Shown: one piece after another, positions 10,101 through 18,710 of the stretch
Layout of the letters: every line of letters begins with the position of its first letter
How positions within the stretch are numbered: the stretch's first letter is position 1
Assembly (NCBI RefSeq): GCF_014197015.1
Contig: NZ_JACIET010000003.1
Location: 62,001 to 126,000 of the forward strand
Direction of reading: 5' to 3'
DNA from: Niveibacterium umoris
Lineage (GTDB): Bacteria > Pseudomonadota > Gammaproteobacteria > Burkholderiales > Rhodocyclaceae
Length of the DNA: 64,000 nucleotides
The notes under the pieces: generated by a model
Told to the model about the DNA's origin: nothing
Seen by the model: the letters and a program-made list of their open reading frames with translations, nothing else
Databases searched by the model: none
Program-made: the position numbers and the translations under genes

Positions 10101-11420
10101 TCACCGGCTGGCGACCCACTTCGCGGGGTCCTGAGCCTGACCGTGATGCCTGATTTCAAAGTATAAACCCGATTCCTCGCTCCCCCCGCTCGCACCAATG
10201 CTTGCGATCGGGTCGCCCGCCTTGACCTGCGAGCCGGCGGGCTTGTAGAGCGCCTCGTTGTTGCCGTAGACGGTCATGTAGCCGTCACCGTGATCGACGA
10301 TCACCAGGTTGCCAAAGCCCCGCAGCCAGTCGGCATAGACGACCCGACCGGCGGCCACCGCACGCACGTCACCGGCGCCAGCGCGGATGAAAACGCCCTT
10401 CCACTGCGTCCCGCCGTCTGCCCTTGGAGCACCGAAGCGTCCCACAAGTTCGCCTCGCACCGGCCATTTGAGGCGGCCCTTGAGCGTGCCAAACGCGACC
10501 TCAGGGATTGATGCATCCGCCGCCTCGTCTGCTTTACCGATCACTGGTTCCACCGCAGCGCTTTGCGCCGACGCCGGCGGCGTTGCGGCGGGCCCCGTCG
10601 CGGACGGTTTTGCGGTGGCTGGCGCAGTGGCTTGCGTCGGCGACGCAGGGCGCGTCTTGGCCGGCTTTTTCGGCGGAGGCAGTCTGGCCAGCCCGTCGAT
10701 CAGCTTGCCCAGGCGCTGCTCGTTCTGCTTGAGGGAGCTGACCTCGCGCCGTTGCGTACGCAGCTTGTCCTGGATCCGTGCCAGCACCTCGGCACGTTTC
10801 TTCTGCTCCGTCTGGAGTTGAGCCGTTTCCTTTGCTTGCTCGCGTTCGAGCGCGGCGACTTCCTCACGACGCTGCTTGACCTCTTCGATCAGGCGCTCAT
10901 GCTCAGCCAGCGTCTTGCGCGCGTTCTCGATCTCGGCGCGGCGCACCTCGGCCAGCCGTTCAAGGTAGTAGGCGTCGCGGGCAATCTGGTTCGGATCATC
11001 GGCGCCCAGCAGCGTGCGCGTTCCGGCGCGACGCCCGAAAACATAGTAGCGGTACAAGGTCTCGCCGAGCGCCTTGCGCTGCGCATTCAGCCGGGCGGCG
11101 ACAGCATCGCGCTCGGCCTCGCGGGCGCGAATCTCGGCCTCCACCGCGATACGTTCCGAGGCTATTTCGCGCAGACGACGACGCGCAGCCGAAATGGCTT
11201 TCTCGGAATCCGACAGCTCGTCGGCCGCTTCGCTGCGCGAGGCCTCGGCAGCGGCAATTTCGTCCTGCAGCGCACGAATGCGTTGGTGCAGTTGATCGAG
11301 ATCGGCCTTGCGCGCCTCGACCTCGGATGTGGCATGCCCTGCCGGACATGCAGCATTGGCAAACAAAAAGGCGAGGAGCGCCGCAGCGCACCTCGCCCCG
11401 ATCAGCAGGGAGCGGATCAC
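10101..11420 (-). CDS. envC: Murein hydrolase activator EnvC (degenerate LytM/M23 domain)
   Basis: A roughly 439-residue secreted protein with a signal peptide, a long coiled coil (about residues 35-240, rich in Glu/Arg/Ala heptads), a Pro/Ala/Thr-rich linker, and a C-terminal M23/LytM fold. The metal ligands of active M23 peptidases are missing: WKGVF replaces the first HxxxD region and LYFEIR replaces HxH. That is the signature of EnvC/NlpD activators, which switch on amidases at the septum. The start is uncertain: GTG 11420 gives a clean signal peptide just after the gpmA stop; a longer in-frame reading overlaps gpmA. Confidence 0.92.
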   Translation of the reverse strand: MIRSLLIGARCAAALLAFLFANAACPAGHATSEVEARKADLDQLHQRIRALQDEIAAAEASRSEAADELSDSEKAISAARRRLREIASERIAVEAEIRAREAERDAVAARLNAQRKALGETLYRYYVFGRRAGTRTLLGADDPNQIARDAYYLERLAEVRRAEIENARKTLAEHERLIEEVKQRREEVAALEREQAKETAQLQTEQKKRAEVLARIQDKLRTQRREVSSLKQNEQRLGKLIDGLARLPPPKKPAKTRPASPTQATAPATAKPSATGPAATPPASAQSAAVEPVIGKADEAADASIPEVAFGTLKGRLKWPVRGELVGRFGAPRADGGTQWKGVFIRAGAGDVRAVAAGRVVYADWLRGFGNLVIVDHGDGYMTVYGNNEALYKPAGSQVKAGDPIASIGASGGSEESGLYFEIRHHGQAQDPAKWVASR

Positions 11421-11433
11421 AGAGCAGCCGGTC

Positions 11434-12180
11434 TTACTTGGCCTTGCCCTGATTCGCAACGGCAGCAGCCGCAGCAGCAATCACATCCGGATCGGCCAGA
11501 TAGTAGTGCTTGATCGGCTTCAGATCGGCGTCGAGTTCATATACGAGCGGCTGCGCCGTCGGGATGTTCAGCTCGAGGATCTCGGCTTCCGACATGTTGT
11601 CGAGGTACTTGATCAGGGCACGCAGGCTGTTGCCGTGGGCGGCGATGATCACGCGCTTGCCAGCCTTCACTTCCGGGGCGATTGTTTCAAGCCAGTACGG
11701 CACGAAACGGGCAACCGTATCCTTCAGGCACTCGGTGCGGGGGAACTCGGCAGCCGGCAGGTCGTGGTAGCGCGGATCATTGGTGTTCAGGCGCGCGTCG
11801 CCTTCTTCCAGCGCGGGCGGCGGCACGTCGTAGGAACGACGCCAGATCTTGACTTGCTCGTCGCCGAACTTGGCGGCGGTTTCACCCTTGTCCAGGCCTT
11901 GCAGCGCACCGTAGTGACGCTCGTTCAGGCGCCACGAGTGCACCACCGGCAGCCACAGCTGGTCGATTTCTTCGAGCACCGTGTTGAGCGTCTTGTTGGC
12001 GCGCTTGAGCACCGACGTGAACGCGAGGTCAAAGGAGTAGCCCTTTTCCTTCAGGAGCTGACCCGCGGTCTTGGCTTCCTCGACACCCTTGGGCGTCAGA
12101 TCGACGTCGGTCCAGCCGGTGAAGCGGTTTTCGAGGTTCCAGGTGGACTCACCATGGCGCATCAGAACGATCTTGTACAT
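11434..12180 (-). CDS. gpmA: 2,3-bisphosphoglycerate-dependent phosphoglycerate mutase
   Basis: A 248-residue dPGM, the glycolytic enzyme interconverting 3- and 2-phosphoglycerate. The phosphohistidine is His9 in [10 protein letters not shown], and the specificity segment [11 protein letters not shown] and the second active-site motif [10 protein letters not shown] are intact. Length is exactly that of the family. The start ATG is preceded by AGGAG. It is the first gene of the minus-strand gpmA-envC-ctpA unit and is divergent from the rhodanese gene, with about 150 bp between them for both promoters. Confidence 0.98.
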   Translation of the reverse strand: MYKIVLMRHGESTWNLENRFTGWTDVDLTPKGVEEAKTAGQLLKEKGYSFDLAFTSVLKRANKTLNTVLEEIDQLWLPVVHSWRLNERHYGALQGLDKGETAAKFGDEQVKIWRRSYDVPPPALEEGDARLNTNDPRYHDLPAAEFPRTECLKDTVARFVPYWLETIAPEVKAGKRVIIAAHGNSLRALIKYLDNMSEAEILELNIPTAQPLVYELDADLKPIKHYYLADPDVIAAAAAAVANQGKAK

Positions 12181-12333
12181 GCAGACTCCTGAGACACGTT
12201 TTTTAGGGGGAAGGATCCGCAGCGCCCGCCGCCGGGTGGAAATCCGGCAAAAGGCGTCCAGTGCGAGATGATGGTATTTTATCGGATTAGGCCGTCGCGG
12301 TTCCCGCTTTTAGGTCGCTTTCTGAGTTGGATC

Positions 12334-12747
12334 ATGGAGTTCATCAAGCAAAACATTTTCCTGGTGGTCATCACCATCGTCTCCGGCGGCATGCTGATTG
12401 CCGAACTGTTGCGCGGCCGGGGCGGCGCCAGTGGCCTTTCGCCGGTCGAGGCAACGCTGCTGATCAACCGCGAGAACGCGGTCGTGATCGATGTGCGCGA
12501 AGCCGCCGAGTTCGCGACCGGACATCTGCCCAATGCCAAGAATTTCCCGCTCGGCGAGCTTGAGAAGCGCAGCGCCGAAATCACCAAACTGGCCAAGAAC
12601 AAGCCGGTCATTCTCGTCTGCCAGAGCGGTGCGCGCTCGGGCCGAGCGATGGACACGCTGAAGGCCGCCGGCCTGGAAAAGGTCTTCAACCTCGCTGGCG
12701 GCATTGCGCTCTGGCGCAAGGACAACCACCCGGTCGTCAAGGCCTGA
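12334..12747 (+). CDS. Membrane-anchored rhodanese-like protein
   Basis: A 137-residue protein with one N-terminal membrane helix (about residues 7-27) and a rhodanese domain. The catalytic cysteine is Cys96 in the loop CQSGARSGRA, so sulfurtransferase activity is plausible. It resembles E. coli YibN, which like this gene is next to a glutaredoxin and secB. I chose ATG 12334 because it places the anchor at the extreme N-terminus; an in-frame ATG at 12268 adds an unlikely basic leader. The physiological sulfur donor and acceptor are unknown. Confidence 0.92.
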   Translation: MEFIKQNIFLVVITIVSGGMLIAELLRGRGGASGLSPVEATLLINRENAVVIDVREAAEFATGHLPNAKNFPLGELEKRSAEITKLAKNKPVILVCQSGARSGRAMDTLKAAGLEKVFNLAGGIALWRKDNHPVVKA

Positions 12748-12757
12748 GGCAATTGCG

Positions 12758-13024
12758 ATGGCGAAAGTCGTGATGTACGCCACCGCGGTCTGTCCCTACT
12801 GCGTTCGGGCCGAGCAGCTGCTGCGGCGCAAGGGCGTGGCCGAGATCGAGAAGATCCGCATCGACCTGGACTCGGCACAGCGCGAGATCATGATGCAGAT
12901 CACCGGTCGTCGCACCGTCCCTCAGATCTTCATCAATGAAGCACATGTTGGCGGCTGCGACGATTTGTATGCGCTCGAGCACGAAGGCAGACTCGACGCG
13001 CTGCTCGCCGGCACGGGCGCGTAA
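12758..13024 (+). CDS. grxC: Glutaredoxin 3
   Basis: An 88-residue dithiol glutaredoxin with the CPYC active site at Cys12-Cys15, the cis-proline motif TVPQIFIN and the GGCDDL glutathione-binding turn. It reduces protein disulfides and glutathione adducts in the cytosol. The ATG at 12758 is 10 bp after the rhodanese stop, so the two are cotranscribed; a longer in-frame reading from 12704 overlaps that gene and is not credible. The rhodanese-grxC-secB-gpsA order is conserved in gamma- and betaproteobacteria. Confidence 0.96.
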   Translation: MAKVVMYATAVCPYCVRAEQLLRRKGVAEIEKIRIDLDSAQREIMMQITGRRTVPQIFINEAHVGGCDDLYALEHEGRLDALLAGTGA

Positions 13025-13035
13025 GAATCGTCGGG

Positions 13036-13041
13036 CATAAT
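13036..13041 (+). promoter_or_regulatory. Probable -10 box for secB
   Basis: CATAAT in the context GGGCATAATCCGCAA lies 70 bp upstream of the secB ATG, in the only gap of this cluster. It matches five of six -10 positions. No good -35 was identified. Confidence 0.35.
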
Positions 13042-13111
13042 CCGCAATCCAGATGCAGGCCCCAAAGCCCGCGTCGCAATTTCATACCTAACCACACCAG
13101 GCAGTCCAAAA

Positions 13112-13573
13112 ATGAGCGAACAAGCACAACCGTCCTTCTCGATCGAAAAGCTGTACGTCAAGGATCTCTCGATCGAAGTCCCGAACGCCCCGCAGATCTT
13201 CCTCGACCGCGAGACCCCGCAGGTCAACGTCGAACTGAGCACCGGCGCCAACAAGATCGACGAGGGCTACTACAACGTGACCGTCAACGTCACGGTCAAG
13301 GCCACCTCGGGTGAGAAGACGGTCTTCCTGGTCGAAGTCGCGCAGTGCGGCGTGTTCCAGATCCGCAACTTCCCGGAAGCCGACATCGAGCCGGTGACCC
13401 AGATCGGTTGCGCCAACATCCTGTTCCCGTACGCCCGCGAAGCCGTCTCCGACGCAATCGCCCGCGCCGGCTTCCAGCCGATCCTGCTGGCACCGGTGAA
13501 CTTCGAATCCCTCTACCAGGCCCGTCTTGAGCAGCAGAAGCAAGGCGCCGGCAGCGACGTGGTGATTCAGTAA
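13112..13573 (+). CDS. secB: Protein-export chaperone SecB
   Basis: A 153-residue SecB, the cytosolic tetrameric chaperone that keeps preproteins unfolded and delivers them to SecA. Characteristic segments are present: FSIEKLYVKDLSIEVPNAP near the N-terminus, YYNVTVNVTVKA, and FPYAREAVSDAI with the family's conserved aromatic and acidic pattern. Length is typical. It follows grxC by 87 bp, which contains a likely promoter, and precedes the SH3 protein gene by 6 bp. Confidence 0.98.
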   Translation: MSEQAQPSFSIEKLYVKDLSIEVPNAPQIFLDRETPQVNVELSTGANKIDEGYYNVTVNVTVKATSGEKTVFLVEVAQCGVFQIRNFPEADIEPVTQIGCANILFPYAREAVSDAIARAGFQPILLAPVNFESLYQARLEQQKQGAGSDVVIQ

Positions 13574-13579
13574 CCGCGC

Positions 13580-14020
13580 ATGCGCACCCTCGCAGCCTGG
13601 CTGTCCGTCGCCGCGATCGCCTTCCCGGGCGCCGCGGCGGCGCTTGAATTCCGTTCGGTTTCCGAGGCCGCCGTCCTGTACGACGCACCGTCGAAACAGG
13701 GCAAGAAGCTCTTCGTGATCCAGACCGGCACGCCGGTCGAAGTCATCGTTGGACTCGACCAGTGGACCAAGGTGCGCGACGCCGCGGGCACCATCGCCTG
13801 GATCGAACGCAAGTCGCTCGCCGCAGCGCGCACGGTAATCGTCACTGCGCCGACGGCCGAAGTGCATGAGCAGGCCGACGCCGCCAGCCCCCTCGTCTTC
13901 CGCGCTGAAAAAGACGTGCTGCTGGAATTCGGCGAGAAGCTCTCGTCGGGCTGGGTACGCGTCAAACATCGCGACGGCACCTCCGGCTTTGCGCGCGCAC
14001 AGGACGTCTGGGGCGAGTAA
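13580..14020 (+). CDS. Secreted bacterial SH3 domain protein
   Basis: A 146-residue protein with a signal peptide (residues 1-21, cleaved after AAA-A) followed by two SH3b-like repeats: LEFRSVSEAAVLYDAPSK...WTKVRD and AEVHEQADAAS...GWVRVKH. The WTKVRD and WVRVKH strands are the diagnostic ends of the repeats. Such periplasmic SH3 proteins bind peptidoglycan or its partners; nothing more specific can be said. It lies in the secB-gpsA operon with 6 bp upstream spacing and 20 bp to gpsA. Confidence 0.85.
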   Translation: MRTLAAWLSVAAIAFPGAAAALEFRSVSEAAVLYDAPSKQGKKLFVIQTGTPVEVIVGLDQWTKVRDAAGTIAWIERKSLAAARTVIVTAPTAEVHEQADAASPLVFRAEKDVLLEFGEKLSSGWVRVKHRDGTSGFARAQDVWGE

Positions 14021-14040
14021 GGCCCGATGAGCGCTCACGC

Positions 14041-15027
14041 ATGAGTCGCATCGCCATTCTCGGCGCAGGCGCCTGGGGCTCCGCGCTGGCAATCAGTTTC
14101 GCCGGGCGCCACTCGATTGCGCTGTGGGGTCGCGAAAGCGATCTGCAGGCGGAAATGCGCACCACGCGGACCAATCGGCTATTGCCTGGGGCGCACCTGC
14201 CCGCGGCTGTCGACATCGTCGACACGCAGGCAGAAGCCTTTACCGGCGCAGACCTCGTACTGATCGTCACGCCCACGGCAGGCCTGCGCGATTGCCTGCG
14301 CGCCACAGCACAAGCCAATCCGGCACTCCCGGTAATCTGGGCCTGCAAGGGCCTTGAGGCGGGTACCGGCAAGTTGCCGCATGACATCGCGGCCGAGGAA
14401 CTCGGTGCGGACCATCCGGTCGCGGTGCTCACCGGCCCGAGTTTCGCGCTCGAAGTCGCCGCCGGCCTGCCCGGCGCCGTCACACTGGCCGGCACCGACA
14501 TCGGCTTTGCCACGCACTGGGCCGCCCAGTTGCACCACAACCGGCTGCGCATCTATGCGGCCGACGACATCATTGGCGCTGAAGTCAGCGGCGCAGTGAA
14601 GAACGTGCTCGCGATCGCCACCGGCATCTGCGATGGCATGGGCTTCGGCCTCAACGCCCGTGCCGCCCTGATCACCCGCGGGCTTGCCGAAATCACCCGC
14701 TTTGGCCTCGCACTGGGCGGCCGACGCGAGACCTTCAGCGGCCTTGCCGGCGTCGGTGACCTCATCCTGACCTGTACTGGCGATCTGTCGCGGAACCGCC
14801 GCGTCGGGCTCGCGCTGGCGGAAGGCCGTCAGCTCGACGAGATCCTCGCCACGCTCGGCCATGTCGCGGAAGGCGTACCCACCGCGCGCGAAGTCGCCGC
14901 CAGAGCCCGCGAAGCGGGCGTCGACATGCCGATCACCGCGGCGGTCGATGCGGTGCTGCACCAGGGCCTACCCGCTCGCGAAGCCGTCGAACGACTGCTC
15001 GCCCGCGACCCCAAGATCGAAGGCTGA
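14041..15027 (+). CDS. gpsA: NAD(P)+-dependent glycerol-3-phosphate dehydrogenase
   Basis: A 328-residue GpsA that reduces dihydroxyacetone phosphate to sn-glycerol-3-phosphate for phospholipid synthesis. It shows the dinucleotide-binding GAGAWGSALA at residues 7-16, the active-site segment EVSGAVKNVLAIATG with the catalytic Lys, and GLNARAALITRGLAEI. Length is typical. It is the last gene of the secB-SH3-gpsA group and is convergent with the fruR regulator, with only 3 bp between their stops. Confidence 0.97.
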   Translation: MSRIAILGAGAWGSALAISFAGRHSIALWGRESDLQAEMRTTRTNRLLPGAHLPAAVDIVDTQAEAFTGADLVLIVTPTAGLRDCLRATAQANPALPVIWACKGLEAGTGKLPHDIAAEELGADHPVAVLTGPSFALEVAAGLPGAVTLAGTDIGFATHWAAQLHHNRLRIYAADDIIGAEVSGAVKNVLAIATGICDGMGFGLNARAALITRGLAEITRFGLALGGRRETFSGLAGVGDLILTCTGDLSRNRRVGLALAEGRQLDEILATLGHVAEGVPTAREVAARAREAGVDMPITAAVDAVLHQGLPAREAVERLLARDPKIEG

Positions 15028-15030
15028 GCC

Positions 15031-16020
15031 TCAGGCTGCACGCGCAACAGTCGAGCCACGCTCGACCAGTTCGCCGCGCAACATCACCCGGCGTTGCGTC
15101 TGGGCCGGCTGGGCGATACGCGCCAGCAGCAGTTCAATCGCAGCGTGCCCGATGTCGTAGGTGGGCTGCGCGATCACCGTGAATCCAGGCTCGACCAGGC
15201 GCGCCCACGGCAAATCATCAAAGCCGGCGACCGCGACGTCGCGCGGACACACGAGCCCCGATTCACGCACCGCTTCCGCCACGCCGAGCAGCACCAGACC
15301 GTTGCTGGCGATGATCGCGTCCGGTGGTTCCGCGCTCCCAAGCAGATGCAATGCCCGCGCACGGGCGTCGGCCGCGGCCGGACGCAGCGCGATGCCGGTG
15401 CGCGACAACCCCGCTCGCAGCATTGCCACTTCGTAGCCTTCATGGCGCTGGCGGCCGGTCGCACTGGCCTCGCCATACAGGCAGGCGATGTGTCGATAGC
15501 CGCGTTCGAGCAGGTGCTCGGTCAGTCGCCGTGCGGCATCGAAGTTGTCCAGCGTCACCGCATCGGCATCGGTGTCGCGTTCGCAGCGGTCGACCAGCAC
15601 CACCGGGAATCCGTAGTCGGCAGCGTTGAAGCGCTCCAGCAGCGTCAGCGTTGGCGACAGGATCACGCCGCTGACGTTCTCGTTGCGCATCAGGTCGAGA
15701 TAGAAGGCTTCCTTCGCCGGGTCCTCGTCGGCGTTGCACAGGATCACCCGCAGGCCCCGTTCGTAGGCCATGTCCTCCACCGCCCGGCTGATATCGGTGA
15801 AGAAGGGGTTACGGATGTCGGACACGATCAGCCCGATCATGTCGGTGCGGCGCGAGCGCAGGCGTCGCGCGGCGAGATCGGGCCGATAGTCGAGCGCTTT
15901 CACGGCGGCCAGCACGCGCGCACGGGTTTCCTCGCTCACCTTGTCCTGCCCGGAAAGCACCCGCGAGACCGAGGCCACCGAGACCCCCGCTTCCCGCGCC
16001 ACGTCCACAATTCGCGCCAC
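15031..16020 (-). CDS. fruR: LacI-family transcriptional regulator of the fructose PTS (FruR/Cra-like)
   Basis: A 329-residue LacI-family repressor with the helix-turn-helix at residues 3-25 (VDVAREAGVSVASVSRVLSG), the hinge LAARRLRSRRT and a periplasmic-binding-protein-like effector domain. The start is GTG 16020, five bases after GGAGG at 16026-16030; an in-frame GTG at 16026 overlaps that Shine-Dalgarno. It is divergent from fruBKA, and a 12-bp palindrome sits directly upstream of its own ribosome site, so autoregulation is likely. By analogy with FruR/Cra the effector would be fructose 1-phosphate. Confidence 0.92.
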   Translation of the reverse strand: MARIVDVAREAGVSVASVSRVLSGQDKVSEETRARVLAAVKALDYRPDLAARRLRSRRTDMIGLIVSDIRNPFFTDISRAVEDMAYERGLRVILCNADEDPAKEAFYLDLMRNENVSGVILSPTLTLLERFNAADYGFPVVLVDRCERDTDADAVTLDNFDAARRLTEHLLERGYRHIACLYGEASATGRQRHEGYEVAMLRAGLSRTGIALRPAAADARARALHLLGSAEPPDAIIASNGLVLLGVAEAVRESGLVCPRDVAVAGFDDLPWARLVEPGFTVIAQPTYDIGHAAIELLLARIAQPAQTQRRVMLRGELVERGSTVARAA

Positions 16021-16030
16021 AGACACCTCC

Positions 16031-16042
16031 GTAATCGATTAC
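16031..16042. promoter_or_regulatory. Putative FruR operator next to the fruR ribosome-binding site
   Basis: GTAATCGATTAC is a perfect 12-bp palindrome that abuts the GGAGG of fruR. It is the same core as the site in front of fruB, so it is the probable autoregulatory operator. Confidence 0.75.
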
Positions 16043-16158
16043 AGGCTGATTCTGCCTGAACTTGCCAGTGCGTGGCGATCCAGCCGACATTCCAGCACCC
16101 TGTCAGCCCGTTCCACACAGCGCGGACGCTGAGGCTCAAGCGCGATAAAAAAATTTTC

Positions 16159-16187
16159 TTGCGATATGCAATGTAATCGATTACAAC
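16159..16187 (+). promoter_or_regulatory. Possible fruB promoter overlapping the operator
   Basis: TTGCGA at 16159-16164 and TACAAC at 16182-16187, with a 17-bp spacer, each match four of six consensus bases. The putative -10 overlaps the right half of the operator, a layout in which bound repressor would exclude RNA polymerase. Weak boxes; by inspection only. Confidence 0.35.
16172..16185. promoter_or_regulatory. Putative FruR operator upstream of fruB
   Basis: TGTAATCGATTACA is a perfect 14-bp palindrome with a central CG, the typical form of LacI-family sites. It lies 42 bp upstream of the fruB start and shares its 12-bp core with the site at 16031-16042. Confidence 0.82.
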
Positions 16188-16226
16188 TACATCATCAGAT
16201 CGTTACAGAAACCTGAGGAGGCAAGG

Positions 16227-18710
16227 ATGGAAACGATTACTTCGCGCACGGTGTGCTTGAATGCGCAAGCGCCAGACAAGGCGACCGCGATCCAGATCGC
16301 CGGTCAGATGCTGGTGGACGCCGGCTACATCGAACCCGGCTACATCGACAGCTTTGCGAAGCGCGAAGCGGTCGCGAACACCCTGCTCGGCGCCGGCGTC
16401 GCCATCCCCCACGGCATGGTCGACGACCGCCACCTGATCCGCGCCACCGGCGTCGCCGTGGTGCAGGTACGCGACGGTGTGCAGTGGAAGGAAGGCGAAA
16501 GCGCCCGTCTGGTCGTCGCGATCGCCGCGCAGTCGGACGAGCACATTGCCCTGCTGCGTCGCCTGACGCGCCTGATGCAGCATCCCGGCGGGATCGACCG
16601 ACTGGTCACCACCGACGACCCGCAATTGATCGTGTCAGCGCTGGGCGATGCGCCGACCGAGAGCGCCTTCCCGGCGCCGGCCGTGCTGGAATGGCCTGCC
16701 GACGCAGAGCAAACCTGGACGGTGGACTACCCGAACGGCCTGCATGCCCGCCCGGCCACCCGCTGGGTCGAGACGGCGCGACGCTTTGGCTGCGAATTGC
16801 GCGTCTTCAAGGGTGGTGAATTCGCCGATGCGCGTGCGCTGACCGGCCTGCTGTCGCTGGGCATTACCCACGGCACCGAGATCCGCTTCGCCGCGCGCGG
16901 CATGCAGGCCGAATCGGCTGTCGCGGCGATGGTCTCCCTCGCGCAAACGCTGTCGGCCGAGGAAAAGGCGGATGCCGAGCGCGCCAAGCGCAATGCCCTC
17001 GCCGCGCGTCGCCTTGCGCCCGAATGGACGCCGGCCGGCACACCGCAAACGTTCTATGGACTGGGTGCGAGCCCCGGCCTGGCGGTCGGCACACTGGTCA
17101 AGCATCAGGCGCGTCGCCTCGATGTCTGCGACGAACCCACCGACGTGATCGCCGATGGTGAATCGCTCGAGCGCGCGATTCTCGCCGTCGATACCGACTT
17201 GCAGACGCTCGGCGCAGACGCGCAAGCGCGCCTCGGGGCCGCGCAGGGCGCCATCTTCAATGCCCACCGCGAGTTGTTGAAAGACGCCGATCTGCTGCGC
17301 GGCGCGATCGCGCTGATCCTGCGTGGGCACGGGCCGGCCTGGGCATGGCAGCAGGTGCTGCTGGGTCGCATCCAGGGCCTGCAGGCGTTGGGCGATCCAT
17401 TGCTCGCAGCGCGTGCGACCGACTTGCGCGACGTCGGCGAGCAGGTGCTCGAACGCCTTCTCGGCTTGCAGCGCCAGCGCCTGGTGCTGACCACGCCGAC
17501 CATTCTGGTGGCCGAAGACCTCACGCCCTCCGACACGCTGCAGCTCGACATGCGCTTCATCGTCGGCCTTGCGATCAGCGGCGGCGGACCGACCTCGCAC
17601 ACCGCCATCCTCGCCCGTACCCTGGGCCTGCCCGCCATCGTCGCTGCCGGCCCGGCGCTGCTGGAAACCGCTGACGGCCGGCGCGCCGTCATCGACGGCA
17701 GCAGCGGCGCGCTCTATGTGGATATCGCGGCGGGCGACCTCGAATCTGCCGAACGCGTGATCGCCCGCCAGCGTGCCGCGCGCGAAGCCCTGCGCGAACT
17801 GCGCCACCAGCCTGCCATGACGCCCGACGGTCATCGCGTCGAAATTGCCGCCAACGTTGCCAACGCAAAACAGGCAGAGGGTGCGGTAGAGGCCGGCGCA
17901 GAAGCAATCGGCCTGATGCGCACCGAATTCCTGTTCCTCGAACGCGACACCGCGCCCGACGAAGAAGAGCAGTACAAGGTCTATCGCGACATGGTCGCGG
18001 TCATGGCAGGTCGCCCATTGATCATCCGCACGCTCGACATCGGCGGCGACAAGCAGGTGCCCTACCTGAACCTGACCAAGGAAGAGAACCCCTTCCTTGG
18101 CGTGCGCGGCGCCCGGCTGCTGCTTGTCCGCCAGGACTTGCTCTACACCCAGTTGCGCGCGCTCTATCGCGCCGCCAAGCATGGCCCGATCAAGATCATG
18201 TTCCCGATGGTCACCCACACCGGCGAGGTCGAAGCCCTGCGCGTGCATTGCGCACGCGCCCGTGCCCAGGTCGATGGCCCGGTGGTGCCGATCGGCATCA
18301 TGGTGGAAGTACCCGCCGTCGCGGTGATGGCCGACCGATTCGCGCCGCTGGTCGACTTCTTCTCGATCGGCACCAACGACCTGACCCAATACACGCTGGC
18401 GATCGACCGACAGCACCCCGAACTCGCCGCGCAGGCCGACAGCCTCCATCCGGCCGTGCTCGAACTGATCGGCAACACGGTACGGGCCGCGCGAGCACAC
18501 CAGACCTGGGTCGGTGTCTGCGGCGGTCTGGCGGGTGATCCGCTCGGCGCGCGCATCCTCACCGGGCTGGGTGTCGACGAACTCTCGATGAGCGCGCAGG
18601 ACATCGCTGCGGTGAAAGCCGCGCTGCGCGCCGAGAACTACACCGCGATGCAGGCGCTCGCCAAGCGCGCGCTGGCCTGCACAACCGCCGAGGAGGTGCG
18701 TGCGCTATGA
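16227..18710 (+). CDS. fruB: Fructose PTS multiphosphoryl transfer protein EIIA-HPr-EI
   Basis: An 827-residue fusion of three phosphotransfer domains. EIIA-Fru occupies residues 1-145, with phosphorylated His62 in VAIPHGM. HPr follows at about 155-245, with His173 in NGLHARPAT. Enzyme I occupies about 265-827, with His458 in GGPTSHTAILAR and the PEP-binding C-terminal barrel. The protein can therefore pass phosphate from PEP to EIIB of FruA without other Pts proteins. A strong GAGGAGG ribosome site precedes it. Its stop overlaps the fruK ATG (ATGA). The fused form is typical of betaproteobacteria and pseudomonads that have only a fructose PTS. Confidence 0.96.
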   Translation: METITSRTVCLNAQAPDKATAIQIAGQMLVDAGYIEPGYIDSFAKREAVANTLLGAGVAIPHGMVDDRHLIRATGVAVVQVRDGVQWKEGESARLVVAIAAQSDEHIALLRRLTRLMQHPGGIDRLVTTDDPQLIVSALGDAPTESAFPAPAVLEWPADAEQTWTVDYPNGLHARPATRWVETARRFGCELRVFKGGEFADARALTGLLSLGITHGTEIRFAARGMQAESAVAAMVSLAQTLSAEEKADAERAKRNALAARRLAPEWTPAGTPQTFYGLGASPGLAVGTLVKHQARRLDVCDEPTDVIADGESLERAILAVDTDLQTLGADAQARLGAAQGAIFNAHRELLKDADLLRGAIALILRGHGPAWAWQQVLLGRIQGLQALGDPLLAARATDLRDVGEQVLERLLGLQRQRLVLTTPTILVAEDLTPSDTLQLDMRFIVGLAISGGGPTSHTAILARTLGLPAIVAAGPALLETADGRRAVIDGSSGALYVDIAAGDLESAERVIARQRAAREALRELRHQPAMTPDGHRVEIAANVANAKQAEGAVEAGAEAIGLMRTEFLFLERDTAPDEEEQYKVYRDMVAVMAGRPLIIRTLDIGGDKQVPYLNLTKEENPFLGVRGARLLLVRQDLLYTQLRALYRAAKHGPIKIMFPMVTHTGEVEALRVHCARARAQVDGPVVPIGIMVEVPAVAVMADRFAPLVDFFSIGTNDLTQYTLAIDRQHPELAAQADSLHPAVLELIGNTVRAARAHQTWVGVCGGLAGDPLGARILTGLGVDELSMSAQDIAAVKAALRAENYTAMQALAKRALACTTAEEVRAL

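Noticed and set aside
10101-11420. Active M23 peptidase
   Set aside because: The zinc-binding His/Asp residues are replaced, so it is an EnvC-type activator.
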